A stretch of DNA of 64,000 bases, taken from the NCBI RefSeq assembly GCF_009650765.1, contig NZ_CP045740.1, positions 2,170,001 to 2,234,000 on the forward strand, in the 5' to 3' direction. This DNA is from Streptomyces sp. SUK 48. Lineage in GTDB: Bacteria; Actinomycetota; Actinomycetes; Streptomycetales; Streptomycetaceae. The notes under the pieces are model-generated. The model ran no database searches, was not told the DNA's origin, and worked only from the letters and a program-made list of their open reading frames with translations. Shown one piece after another: positions 9,429 through 18,851 of the stretch (the first letter of the stretch is position 1; each line of letters begins with the position of its first letter). A program made the translations under genes and the position numbers.

Positions 9429-11873
9429 TCAGTTCTCCTGTTCCGGGAGGACCAGGCGGAAGGCCGCCCCCGTCAGGGCGCGGTTGTCGGGGTCGAGGAT
9501 CTCGATGTCGGCGGAGACGTCGTCCGTGGCCCGGGACCGGAGGAAGCGGCGGACCCGGTGCAGGCCCCGGCCCCGGCCCTCGCCCCGGGTGGTCCAGGTG
9601 GGCCCGAAGATCCGCGCGGGCCGTGACCGGGCCCGCTCCGGCAGGCCGGGGCCGCTGTCCCGCAGCACGACCAGCACCTCGGGGCTCTCCCGCTCCACCA
9701 GGATCTGGAGCACCCCGTCCTGCCCGGCGAGGGCCTCCGCGGCGTTGTCCATCACCTCGTAGAGCACCACGCGCAGCTCGGGCTCGGGGACCGCGACCCG
9801 CAGTCCGGGCGGGCAGCGCACATCCAGTCCCACATGCGGGTGCGCCTCCTCGAACTCGGGCCCCAAGGAGCCGAGCAGCGGGCCCAGTTCGGTCTCGGCC
9901 GCCGCAACCCGCCGGAGGTCTTCCAGGGACAGCTCAAGTTCGATCTCCTCGCCGAACTCGTCCAAGGCGGAGGGGCTTTCCCGCAGCCGGGGATACACCG
10001 GCAGGGTCGCGTAACGGTTGAGGCGCCATGCCCGCGGGCCGTCGCCCCGTCCCTCCCGCTCCAGGGCGAGCCGGCCGAGCAGCACGGTGAGCTGCTGCTC
10101 GGCCTCGGCCCGCAGCGCTCGTACGACACCGCCGGGCGGCACCCGCAGCTCGCCGTCGCCGTCCGGCACCGGGGTCAGCAGACCGCGGCGCACCAGCTCG
10201 TCGACGGCGCCGGACACCCGCGCCCTGACCCCGGGCCCCGCGCCGCACGCCTCCGCCATGTCCGCCGCCTCGTCCCGGCCGACCTGCCCGCCCACCGGGT
10301 CGCTCGCCGCCAGCGCCGCCCACCACGCCGCCTCCGCCGCGGGCCCGCCGCAGCGGGCCGTCAGCTCCTCGCGCAAGGCATGGGTCAGCGCCTCGTCCCG
10401 CTGCCAGCCGCCCTCGGCCGCCGCCCAGCGCCGTACGGGGCCGGCGTCGTCGGCGGGGTCCTGCGCGTACCGCAGCATCACCAGCAGCAGATGCGGGTCC
10501 ATGCCGGTGCAGTGCTCCATGGCCTGCACGGCCGCCGGTCCGCAGCCCAGCGACAGCCGGCTGATCCAGCGCAGGGTGCGCCAGGCCACGTCGGCCTCGC
10601 CGCCCAGGATCCGGCCGAGCTCGGCACCGCTGTGCCCGGCGAGCGCCGAGACCGGCCACTGCGGGGCGAGAACGCCGAGCAGCGCCGCGGCCCGGTCCGG
10701 TACCTCGGCGAGCACCACCAGGCGCAGCAGGTCCCGCAGGGTCAGTACCGCGGTGGGCCGCCGGTCGGTGTAGCCGGACGGCTCCACCTGGGGGCCGACC
10801 GCCACACAGGGCCGCTCGTCCTCGCCGGTGTCCGGCAGGCCGACCGCGCCGGGCCCGCCGACGTACAGGTCGACGCGTCCGGTGGGGTGCAGCCGGGAGA
10901 GGGCGGGGCCGCCGAACAGGCCGTCCAGGAAGGTGAGATGGAAGGCGCTGTGCTCGACCGGCGTGGCCGTCAGCGGTCCGGGCGGCACCCCGAGGAAGCA
11001 GCACAGGGCATGGGCGAACCCGGCGGCCGCCGCGGCCGACAGATCGTGCTCCAGCCTGCCGTACGCCGCCAGCAGTTCCTGTCCCTCGCGGTCGGCCGCC
11101 CGCCAGTCGACGAACGCCGGAGGCCGCAGCCGTCCGGGGTTGAGGTGATAGTCGAGGAACTGGCGCGGGTCCCACTCCGCCTTCCAGGCCGGCGGCGCGG
11201 TCATGCCCTCGGGGATCGGGGCGCCGGGCGGCTCGCGGTTCAACAGGGCGGTGGCGGCGACGAGTTCACCGGCGTCGAGCAGAGCCCTGACCCGGGCGAC
11301 CGCCTGCCCCCGCGCACCCGCGCGCTCCGTCGGGGGCAGCCGGTCGGCCAGTGCGCGGGCGGCGTCCGCGATGCGCCGTTCGAGATCGTCCGCCAGCGCG
11401 TCCAGCCGGGCCACGACCCCGGGCCGCCCCGAGCGTGCCCGCTCCACCAGCGCCTCGGTCCCGGCGGGGTCGTCCTCCCACGCCACGCCCGCGCCCTGGG
11501 CCCGCCGGGCGAGGGCGCCGAGCCGCTGCCGTACCAGCTCCGCGGCCCTCACCCGCAGGCTCTCCAGCTGCCGGGCCAGCCGCTCGGCGTCGTACGGGCG
11601 CAGGTCAGCGCAGCCGGCGAGCAGATACTCGGCGGCGTCGAACTCGCCCCGCTCCAGCAGCTCCTCGCAGACGAGGCCCACGGGGCGGCCGCCGAGCCGG
11701 GCGAGGACCGCGCGGGCCAGCTCGACGGCGTCCTCGGGGCCGTACGACGACTGCCCGCGCGTCAGCAGGGCCAGCACCTCGGGGTAGCGGAACCGGCCGG
11801 GCCAGGTGCCGAGCAGATGCCGGGCGCCGTCCAGATGGTTCCGCACCTGGCTGTCGTGGCTCGGCGCGCTCAT
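9429..11873 (-). CDS. GHKL-type ATPase protein, last gene of the five-gene operon
   Basis: The 814-residue protein has a C-terminal histidine-kinase-like ATPase (GHKL) domain. It shows an N-box EVMDNAAEAL near residue 706, a G1 box DSGPGLP near 742 and a G2-like GRGRGLHRVRRFL near 770. No phospho-acceptor histidine domain, membrane segment or sensor was recognised. The first 680 residues are helical and unassigned, with one Gly-rich stretch, VDLYVGGPGAVGLPDTG. This looks like a GHKL module on a large helical scaffold, as in MORC-, Hsp90- or conflict-system ATPases, rather than a two-component kinase. The ATG at 11873 overlaps the upstream stop by 4 bases (ATGA), so the genes are coupled. Function is unknown. 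Confidence 0.72.
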   Translation of the reverse strand: MSAPSHDSQVRNHLDGARHLLGTWPGRFRYPEVLALLTRGQSSYGPEDAVELARAVLARLGGRPVGLVCEELLERGEFDAAEYLLAGCADLRPYDAERLARQLESLRVRAAELVRQRLGALARRAQGAGVAWEDDPAGTEALVERARSGRPGVVARLDALADDLERRIADAARALADRLPPTERAGARGQAVARVRALLDAGELVAATALLNREPPGAPIPEGMTAPPAWKAEWDPRQFLDYHLNPGRLRPPAFVDWRAADREGQELLAAYGRLEHDLSAAAAAGFAHALCCFLGVPPGPLTATPVEHSAFHLTFLDGLFGGPALSRLHPTGRVDLYVGGPGAVGLPDTGEDERPCVAVGPQVEPSGYTDRRPTAVLTLRDLLRLVVLAEVPDRAAALLGVLAPQWPVSALAGHSGAELGRILGGEADVAWRTLRWISRLSLGCGPAAVQAMEHCTGMDPHLLLVMLRYAQDPADDAGPVRRWAAAEGGWQRDEALTHALREELTARCGGPAAEAAWWAALAASDPVGGQVGRDEAADMAEACGAGPGVRARVSGAVDELVRRGLLTPVPDGDGELRVPPGGVVRALRAEAEQQLTVLLGRLALEREGRGDGPRAWRLNRYATLPVYPRLRESPSALDEFGEEIELELSLEDLRRVAAAETELGPLLGSLGPEFEEAHPHVGLDVRCPPGLRVAVPEPELRVVLYEVMDNAAEALAGQDGVLQILVERESPEVLVVLRDSGPGLPERARSRPARIFGPTWTTRGEGRGRGLHRVRRFLRSRATDDVSADIEILDPDNRALTGAAFRLVLPEQEN

Positions 11874-14800
11874 GCGTTCTCCTTCCCGGCCTTCGGCAGC
11901 GCGGACAGCGCCTCCAGCAGGGCCTTGGCCGGATGGCAGGCCGGTTCGCCCAACTCGTCCGCCTCCTTGAGCAGTTGGTGCCAGGAGCCGTCCAGGTGCA
12001 GGGCGAACCGCCGTTGGGCGGCGGTCAGCCGGGGTGCGGGCGAACCCTGGAGCTGCTCCTCGGAGCCGGCGACGAGGGACCTGGCCTCGGCGACGAACTC
12101 CGCGATGTTGCGGGCGTAGGCGAAGTGGTTGCTCCACTCGATCTTGCGCAGGCCGAGGTCCGCGGACATCCGGTCGAGCTGGGTGCGGATGTCGTGCTCG
12201 CCCTGCGGCAGCTCCTCGGCCACCGGGACCCAGCGGTCGGCCGGCCGGGGGTCGCGGGCCATCTCGCGGACCCGGGCGAGGATGCCGCCCGGCCGGAACA
12301 GGGCGCGGTGCAGCTTCTGGCCGTCCGTGAAGCTGAAGTGGTTCTTGGCCTGCTCGAAGGCGGCCACCCCGGCGGCGAGCCCGGCCCAGCGCTCGTCGGA
12401 GCGCGCCGAGCGCTCCTGCCCCGCCGCCCATTCGTCGACGTCCTGCAAGGGCAGCGGGGCCGGTGCCGCCTCGAAGCAGGCGCGGGCGGCACGGGCCAGT
12501 TCCAGCCAGGCCGTCGGCAGCCCCTCGGCGGGCGCCCCCTCCGTCAGGTGCCGGCAGGCGAGCCGGCCCGTGTCGCCGCCGTGCAGCAGCATCTCCGCGA
12601 CGGCGCCCGCGAGCGCGACGGTGCGCTGCTCGGGCGGGGCCGACTCCAGCGCGAGGGCGCTGAAGAAGAGCTGCTCACCGAACGGACCGTGCTCCAACGG
12701 CAGGGCGACGGCGGCCAGTTCGACAGACAGCGCGCCGGGGCCCCCGCCGAGCAGCGGGGTGAGCAGGTACGCCTCCATGAACGCCCCGCGCCGCCAGGCG
12801 TCCTCCAGAAGCCAGCGGGACCATTTGCCGGCGTCGGGACGGTGGGTGTCAGTGTCGGGGCGGTAGGCATCGGTTTCAGGGCAGTGGGTGTCGGCACCCC
12901 GCTCCCCCGTGCCGACCGGGCCTTCCGCGTCGCCCCGGCCCATCAACAACGCCGCCGCGTACCGCCGCAGCTCCCCCGCGCCCCGGCCCGCCCGCTCCCG
13001 CTGGGCCAGTGCCGTCCACGGGTCGTCGTCCAGCGGGATGGCGGCGAACACCCCGGCCGTCGGGTGGTACTCCGGCCCCTCGGCCCCGCTGTCCCCTGCG
13101 TCCCCGAACCACTCCGGGATTCCCAGCTCCCGCGCGAAGTCCACGGTGAACGCGGTCCCCACGATGTGCAGCCCGACCTGCGCCACCGCGCCCTGCCCCG
13201 GATGCGTCGCCCCGTGCCCGACCGGGTGACGGCTGCCCACCACCAGCTCGTGATCGCTGAGCACCGCCCGCGCCCTGGCCTTGCCGACACGCAGGGTGCC
13301 GTCCGTCTTGAGGGCCTTGAGCAGGGCGTCGTACGCGGTGGCCGTGCGCCGGCCGCCGCTGAGCGAGGGATGCTGGAGGTGCACGACACCGCCGGCCTCC
13401 CGCAGCCGGCGCAGCCGCAGGGCGAGGATCTCGTCGCAGGCTTCGTGCTCGGCGCGGTCGTCGGTGACGGCGAGCCGTTCGCCCGCGCTCGCGAGGAGGC
13501 GGCCGGCCACCTCGGTGTAGGCGCCGTCCCATACGGCGCGCACCACCGGGTCGGTGCCCCGGTACACGTCGTTCACCGCGTCCACGAGTTCGCGCAGCAC
13601 CCGGCCCCAGGCCGCCGCCCAGCCGACCTGGAAGCCCACCGGGTCCTCGTCCCACCCCTCGGGCAGTTCGGGGGCTTCCCACCGCCACCAGCGCGCGGGC
13701 TCGGCCGGGAGTCCGCGTCCGGTGCGGCCGAAGTCGTCGGGCGCGATGGCGATGCTCCGCGCGGTCTCCCAGTAGGTGTAGACCCTGCGCACCCAGCTGA
13801 GCAGGTCGGCCACGCACAGCGGGGGCGTGTCGGCGTCCTCGGAGGGTTCCACGAGCACCCCGGCGCCGGTCTCGGCCGACAGGAAGCCGCGGGAGCCGAC
13901 GTAGGCGGCGCGGTTGTCGCAGATCAGCAGCGAGGCCGCGCTGGAGCTGCTGCGCTTCTCCAGCAGCACCTTGCCCAGGTAGCGGGCCTTCAGGTCGAAC
14001 AGGGCCGTCTCGACCCGGGGTTCGAGTCTGGCCGTGGGGTGGTCGCCCCACAGCAGGACGAGGGTGGCGCCCCGCTTGAGAGCCTCTTCCAGGCCGGGCA
14101 GCAGCGGGTTGAGGGCGTCGTAGGCGATGGTGGGCGCGGCCAGCACCAGTTGGTGTTCGGCGCGGTCGATCAGGTCGCCGACGACATAGCCGACCCCGGC
14201 CCCGGGCGCCACCCGGTGGGCCCCGCAACGGGCCCTGCGCGCCTCGGAGATCTGCTCCCGCAGCTGGTCCGCCCTGGACTTCAGCGCGTGGTGCCGGCCG
14301 GGCAGGTCGGGCAGTTCGGGGGCGTCGTCCAGGCCCTCGGCGAGCTGCTCCAGATCGCGGATCAGCTCCTTGAGGGTGTCGGGCCGTACGACCTCCGGGA
14401 CCTGGCGGTTCAGCAGCTTCTTGACGAAGGTGCTCTCGGACCGGGTGCGCAGCAGATGGGTGATGTGTGCCTGGAAGAGCTGGGCGCCCCTGCGTCCCCA
14501 GCCGGGCGGCGCCTCGACGGGCACCGCGGCGATCTGGCCGCTGCCGGGGTCCCGCTTCACCACGACCTCGACCGTGCTCCAGCGGACCGCCTCGGGCGGG
14601 CTGAGCACGGGGTTGGTGAACGACACGTTCAGCACCCGGCGGCGCACGCCCCGGTCGCGGCGCTCCTCGGCGACGGCCCGGCGGACGGCGCGCAGCAGTT
14701 CGGTCTGGGGCAGGTCCTCCGCGAAGACGCCCCGGGCCATCGGCATCTCCAGGGCGCCCAGCGGCACCCGGACGCTTCCGTCCCGGTACGGCAGGATCGT

Positions 14801-15145
14801 CTCGGTCACCGGGTCGAACAGGAACTTGCGTGAATCCACGCTGGTGGCGACGGCCTGCGCGCCGTCGCCGTCGCCGAGCACCGCCTCGGCCGCCGGGGTG
14901 CCCTCCAGGGTGTGCGAGGTGAAGTCGACGGCGAGGAAGCCCCGGCTCCACAGGGCGTGCACCACGTCCAGCATCAGCCGGCGGGGCAGCGAGAAGAGGT
15001 CGCCGAGGGAGTCGACGGTGGTGCGGCCGCCGGCGACCGCCGCGAGCACCAGTTCCTCCAGGGTCGAGGCGCCCGTCTCCGAACCGAGTTCCACCCTCAG
15101 GGTGATCACCCGGCAGGGCAGGGCGACCAGGGTCGTCTCACTCAC
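11870..15145 (-). CDS. PLD-fold protein with degenerate HKD motifs
   Basis: The protein has 1091 residues. The N-terminus (to about residue 90) resembles a winged helix. Two phospholipase-D-like half-sites are recognisable: SLLICDNRAAYVGSRGFL near residue 405 and RAVLSDHELVVGSRHP near 632. In both, the conserved Asp and Gly-Ser remain, but the catalytic His and Lys of HxKxxxxD appear replaced (Ala/Ser in the first, Arg/Arg in the second). The domain is therefore probably catalytically inactive or uses other residues. A helical C-terminal domain of about 350 residues is unassigned. Start GTG 15145 overlaps the helicase stop by 8 bases. By position it corresponds to the PLD partner (MkoB) of Mokosh type I systems, though it is much longer than a simple nuclease. 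Confidence 0.65.
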   Translation of the reverse strand: MSETTLVALPCRVITLRVELGSETGASTLEELVLAAVAGGRTTVDSLGDLFSLPRRLMLDVVHALWSRGFLAVDFTSHTLEGTPAAEAVLGDGDGAQAVATSVDSRKFLFDPVTETILPYRDGSVRVPLGALEMPMARGVFAEDLPQTELLRAVRRAVAEERRDRGVRRRVLNVSFTNPVLSPPEAVRWSTVEVVVKRDPGSGQIAAVPVEAPPGWGRRGAQLFQAHITHLLRTRSESTFVKKLLNRQVPEVVRPDTLKELIRDLEQLAEGLDDAPELPDLPGRHHALKSRADQLREQISEARRARCGAHRVAPGAGVGYVVGDLIDRAEHQLVLAAPTIAYDALNPLLPGLEEALKRGATLVLLWGDHPTARLEPRVETALFDLKARYLGKVLLEKRSSSSAASLLICDNRAAYVGSRGFLSAETGAGVLVEPSEDADTPPLCVADLLSWVRRVYTYWETARSIAIAPDDFGRTGRGLPAEPARWWRWEAPELPEGWDEDPVGFQVGWAAAWGRVLRELVDAVNDVYRGTDPVVRAVWDGAYTEVAGRLLASAGERLAVTDDRAEHEACDEILALRLRRLREAGGVVHLQHPSLSGGRRTATAYDALLKALKTDGTLRVGKARARAVLSDHELVVGSRHPVGHGATHPGQGAVAQVGLHIVGTAFTVDFARELGIPEWFGDAGDSGAEGPEYHPTAGVFAAIPLDDDPWTALAQRERAGRGAGELRRYAAALLMGRGDAEGPVGTGERGADTHCPETDAYRPDTDTHRPDAGKWSRWLLEDAWRRGAFMEAYLLTPLLGGGPGALSVELAAVALPLEHGPFGEQLFFSALALESAPPEQRTVALAGAVAEMLLHGGDTGRLACRHLTEGAPAEGLPTAWLELARAARACFEAAPAPLPLQDVDEWAAGQERSARSDERWAGLAAGVAAFEQAKNHFSFTDGQKLHRALFRPGGILARVREMARDPRPADRWVPVAEELPQGEHDIRTQLDRMSADLGLRKIEWSNHFAYARNIAEFVAEARSLVAGSEEQLQGSPAPRLTAAQRRFALHLDGSWHQLLKEADELGEPACHPAKALLEALSALPKAGKENA

Positions 15146-18100
15146 CGGCGTCCTCCGCTGCCATGGCTCCGGCGGCGCCCTCGGGCGTCTCGTCCCGCGG
15201 CACGGGTACGACCGCCCGCCGGCCGCCGGTGATCTCCTCGGTGACCGCGTCCACGATCACCCCGCTGTCCCGGAACGCCTCGATGACCGTCCCCCAGTCC
15301 GCTCCGCCGTACTGCTCGAAATGCGCCAGGTCCCCGACGACGACGAGCAGTTGGCGCGCCCGGGACAGCATCACGTTGACCACCTCGGGCTGCGCGGTGT
15401 GCCCGATGTTGCCCCGGGCGCCCTCGCCGCGCACGGCGCTGCGCACCAGGGAGACGATCACCACCTCGGCCTCGCCGCCCTGGAAGGAGTGCACGGTGTG
15501 CACCCGCCCCCGAAGCCCCTTGGCCTCCAGGATGCCCGCCTGTTTGCGGTAGGGGGTGATGACGACGAGTGCGCCGGGGTCCGTGCGGTGGGCGAGGCCG
15601 AGCCGGGCCACGAGGTTGTCGATCAGTTCCGCCTCGCCCTCGTTGCCCCAGTAGGGGGTGTCGCGGCAGCCGTCGTGGCGCCCGGTGTCGAGCCACACCA
15701 GCGGCGCGTTCGTCACGTACGGCGGCTCGGTGCGGCCGTGGATCTGGTCGATGAACGGGTCCGAGGTCAGGAAGGTGCCGGTCGGGCCCGCGTCGGGGTA
15801 GAAGGCCCGGGCGAAGGGCGTGGCGATGTCGGGGTGCATGCGGAACTGGGTGACCAGGACGTCGACCGGGCGTCGCGCGGAGGCGGTGCGCCGCGGGTCG
15901 TGCCCGTCGAAGAAGCGCCGGAACATGTGCAGATGGTCCAGATAGGCGTCCTGGTTGGCGTGGTGGGCCTGGACGCGGTCGTGTTCGTGGGCGGCGAGCC
16001 CTTCGAGGAAGTTCCGCATGTCCTGGGCGCGGTGCGGGCCGAGCTGCTGGTAGTCGCCGACCAGTGTCCAGCGCACGCCCCGGACGAGTGGCATGACGAC
16101 CTCGGTGGGCCATGCCTTGGCGGCCTCCTCGATGATCACCCAGTCGAACATGTCGCTCGGGTCGCGGACCTCGTCGGACAGGGTGCCCGCGATGGAGCAG
16201 GTGGCGAAGACGATGTCGGCACCGGACTTCACCCGCTCGATCAGCTCCAGCTGGGTGTCGCCCGCGAGCTCGGCCCACCGCTTCATCAGCCGCTTCTCGT
16301 CCTCGTCGCGCGCCCCCTCGCAGCCCCGCTCCACGCGGCGGACGATGTGCGCCACCAGGTCCCCGACGATGTTCTCCGCCGTGAACTTCCGCACCGAATC
16401 GGGGGCTTCCCCCCGCTCCCTGGTGCGGGACAGCTCCCGCAGGGCGAGCAGGGAGCGGTCCTCGATGCGTGGCCGCAGCTCCTTGACGATCTTCTCGGCG
16501 AGCTGGTCGAGCGCGTCGTTCGACTGGGCGCTCACCAGGACCCGGGCTCCGTGCTCCATCTCCAGGAAGTCCCGCAGAGCCTTGGCCACGACGGTGCTCT
16601 TGCCGGTGCCGGGCGGCCCCTGGAGGGCGTAGAAGGGGTGGAAGCGCAGCATGTTGGAGACGATGGCCTGGCCCTTGCCGCGCAGCTCGCTCTGGTCGCG
16701 GCTGGTGACCCCCCTGCTGCGCAGTTCGATGGCCTCCGGCGCGTCCAGGATGCGCACCAGGCCCGGCTTGTGCGCGAGGGAGTCCAGCCCACGCGCCTCG
16801 CGCCGCAGTTGGGTCTCCGCGCCGCGGTCCTCGTCGGGCCGGAGCCAGCCGCGCTCGGGCACCTGACGGCCGCCGAGCGGCTGGATCTGCACCGAGTCCG
16901 CGTCCAGCCGTACCTTCAGCCGGGCCTCCACGGCCCGGCCGCCGAAGTAGGGGTCGGTGGGGTGGCCGTCGCGGCCGGTGCGGTCCTCCACCAGGGTGAC
17001 CCGCGCCCATTCGTTCTCGGTGAGCAGCTGCCGGGCGAAGTCGCCGAGGGGCGGCCTGCGCCGGGGCTGGGCGTAGGAGGTGAGCAGCGGGTCGCCGTGC
17101 AGCCAGCGGCGGTCGCGCTCGTGGTCCTGGGTGAGCACGATCGCGTCACCCTCCTCCGAGCGCACCCTGACATAGGGGTACTGGCGGGCGCGCAGGGCGA
17201 CACCCTGGTACTCCAGCATGAACCGGTACGACCGCAGCAGTTTCTGCGAGCCCTGGTGGTCGACGGCGCGTTCGGTGACGACCGCCTTGGTCAGCTCCTC
17301 CCAGGAGGGCCGCGTCTCGCCGCCCTTGTCCAGGGTCTGGCCGACCCAGAAGGGCACGAGGTCCACCTTGCCGATGCTGCGCCGGGGCCAGGCGGTCAGC
17401 AGATCGTCCGCGTACCGCTTGTCCAGCAGGTACTTGATGACCAACGTGTCCTTGTGGATCTTCTTGCGGCGGCCGGAGATCGCCTCGTCGTAGTGGAACG
17501 CGCAGAACCACACGGCCTGGTTGCCGATGAGCGCCCACTCCGCCTCGGCCTGGGACTGCGGGGAGTCGCCGTGCACGAAGCCCTGGGCGCCGCTGGGGCT
17601 GTGCACCAGCTGGGCCTGGCGCAGCTCGTCCTCCAGGAAGGTCTGGAGTTCCCGGCAGCCCTCGGGGGTGTCGGGGCGGTGGTCGGTCCAGCCCCGGCTC
17701 TCGTACACCGTCTGCACGGACTTCTCCGGCATGAACGCCAGCAGCCGCGGCTTCTCGTCGTGTTGCTCCACCGGGGCGAAGCCGAGGGTGATCTCCGTCC
17801 AGTGGCGTTGCAGCGCGGCCGCCGCGTCGAAGGAGGAGATACGGCCGCTGGGGGACGGGTCGAGCATGTCCCCCAGCGCCTCGCGGAGCCGGCGCGGGAC
17901 CCTCGTGGCCCCGGTCAGCGCCCGGCGCATCGCGGTGTGCAGCGCGGCCAGGGTCTCGGGCAGCCGGTCCTCGGGCGACCGCTCGACGGCCGCGCACTCT
18001 CCGGGCAGCAGCTCGGTGACGGCGCCGAGGAACAACTCCCAGCCGAGCACGCCGAGTCCGAACACATCGGTGCTGCCGTGGTCGAGCCTGCGCACCCGCA

Positions 18101-18851
18101 CCCGGCCGAGGAGCGAGGGGTGTGTCTCGGGCGCGAGGTAGGCGAGATGGCGGGCCCGGGGGACGCCGGCGGGCGGGGTGAGGAACAACTCCCGTACGTC
18201 CTGCGAGCGATGGTCGTCCGGGCCCGCGACGTGGTGCAGCAGGTTCTTGAGCAGGGCGCTGAGTTCGAACCGGGTCAGGGCGAGGGCCGCGCGCTCCGGC
18301 CGGCTCGGCTCCATGGCCAGCCTGATCGCGCCCAGGGTCAGATTGCGGTGCACGATCCGGGTGCCGTGCAGCTGGCTGAGGGCGTCCACCAGCAGGCTGA
18401 ACTGCTCGAACGCCACGACGGGGTGCCCGCGGACCCACTCCTGTACGTCGCCCCAGTCCTGCTCCGCCAGGGGTCCCCCGACCTTGCGGGTCATGATGAA
18501 GGCCACGCGGTTCGTCTTGTCGAACCGCCCGTCCACGATCTCCGGCAGCGCCGGGTGCCCGAGCATCCGCAGCCGCAGCAGATTCCGGACCTCGTGGTCC
18601 CACAACTCGCCCGCGAGATCGTCCACTCCGTGGAAGAGCGACACCTCCCGGGGCGGCTCCTCCCCGTGCGGTGCCCGCAGCACGAACCGGGTCAGCCATC
18701 CGTCGATGACATGCTCGACCCCGCCGTCGAGCTCCCAGCCGCCGCCCTCCGGCGCGTAGACCGCCCGCCCGCCGGTGAAGAGGTCCTTGATCTGGAACTC
18801 CACGTCCAGCTCCGCCCACGGCTCGTCCATCGTGGTCCCCGGCTCATCCAT
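15138..18851 (-). CDS. Pseudokinase-COG1112-type helicase fusion, MkoA-like
   Basis: This 1237-residue protein joins a protein-kinase-like domain (about residues 20-370) to an Upf1/DNA2-type superfamily 1 helicase (about 700-1180). Helicase motifs look intact: GPPGTGKST near 744, VIIEEAAKA near 907 (Glu in place of the usual Walker B Asp), GDYQQLGP near 935, QFRMHP near 1000, VHSFQGGEAE near 1120 and NVMLSRAR near 1165. In the kinase part the catalytic loop reads HRNLTLGAIRL instead of HRDLKPxN, the DFG position reads TRFEL, and no VAIK lysine is evident. It is therefore predicted to be a pseudokinase. Kinase-like plus COG1112 helicase next to a PLD protein is the Mokosh type I architecture. 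The start overlaps the upstream stop by 8 bases; ATG 18830 is an alternative. Confidence 0.75.
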   Translation of the reverse strand: MDEPGTTMDEPWAELDVEFQIKDLFTGGRAVYAPEGGGWELDGGVEHVIDGWLTRFVLRAPHGEEPPREVSLFHGVDDLAGELWDHEVRNLLRLRMLGHPALPEIVDGRFDKTNRVAFIMTRKVGGPLAEQDWGDVQEWVRGHPVVAFEQFSLLVDALSQLHGTRIVHRNLTLGAIRLAMEPSRPERAALALTRFELSALLKNLLHHVAGPDDHRSQDVRELFLTPPAGVPRARHLAYLAPETHPSLLGRVRVRRLDHGSTDVFGLGVLGWELFLGAVTELLPGECAAVERSPEDRLPETLAALHTAMRRALTGATRVPRRLREALGDMLDPSPSGRISSFDAAAALQRHWTEITLGFAPVEQHDEKPRLLAFMPEKSVQTVYESRGWTDHRPDTPEGCRELQTFLEDELRQAQLVHSPSGAQGFVHGDSPQSQAEAEWALIGNQAVWFCAFHYDEAISGRRKKIHKDTLVIKYLLDKRYADDLLTAWPRRSIGKVDLVPFWVGQTLDKGGETRPSWEELTKAVVTERAVDHQGSQKLLRSYRFMLEYQGVALRARQYPYVRVRSEEGDAIVLTQDHERDRRWLHGDPLLTSYAQPRRRPPLGDFARQLLTENEWARVTLVEDRTGRDGHPTDPYFGGRAVEARLKVRLDADSVQIQPLGGRQVPERGWLRPDEDRGAETQLRREARGLDSLAHKPGLVRILDAPEAIELRSRGVTSRDQSELRGKGQAIVSNMLRFHPFYALQGPPGTGKSTVVAKALRDFLEMEHGARVLVSAQSNDALDQLAEKIVKELRPRIEDRSLLALRELSRTRERGEAPDSVRKFTAENIVGDLVAHIVRRVERGCEGARDEDEKRLMKRWAELAGDTQLELIERVKSGADIVFATCSIAGTLSDEVRDPSDMFDWVIIEEAAKAWPTEVVMPLVRGVRWTLVGDYQQLGPHRAQDMRNFLEGLAAHEHDRVQAHHANQDAYLDHLHMFRRFFDGHDPRRTASARRPVDVLVTQFRMHPDIATPFARAFYPDAGPTGTFLTSDPFIDQIHGRTEPPYVTNAPLVWLDTGRHDGCRDTPYWGNEGEAELIDNLVARLGLAHRTDPGALVVITPYRKQAGILEAKGLRGRVHTVHSFQGGEAEVVIVSLVRSAVRGEGARGNIGHTAQPEVVNVMLSRARQLLVVVGDLAHFEQYGGADWGTVIEAFRDSGVIVDAVTEEITGGRRAVVPVPRDETPEGAAGAMAAEDAGE

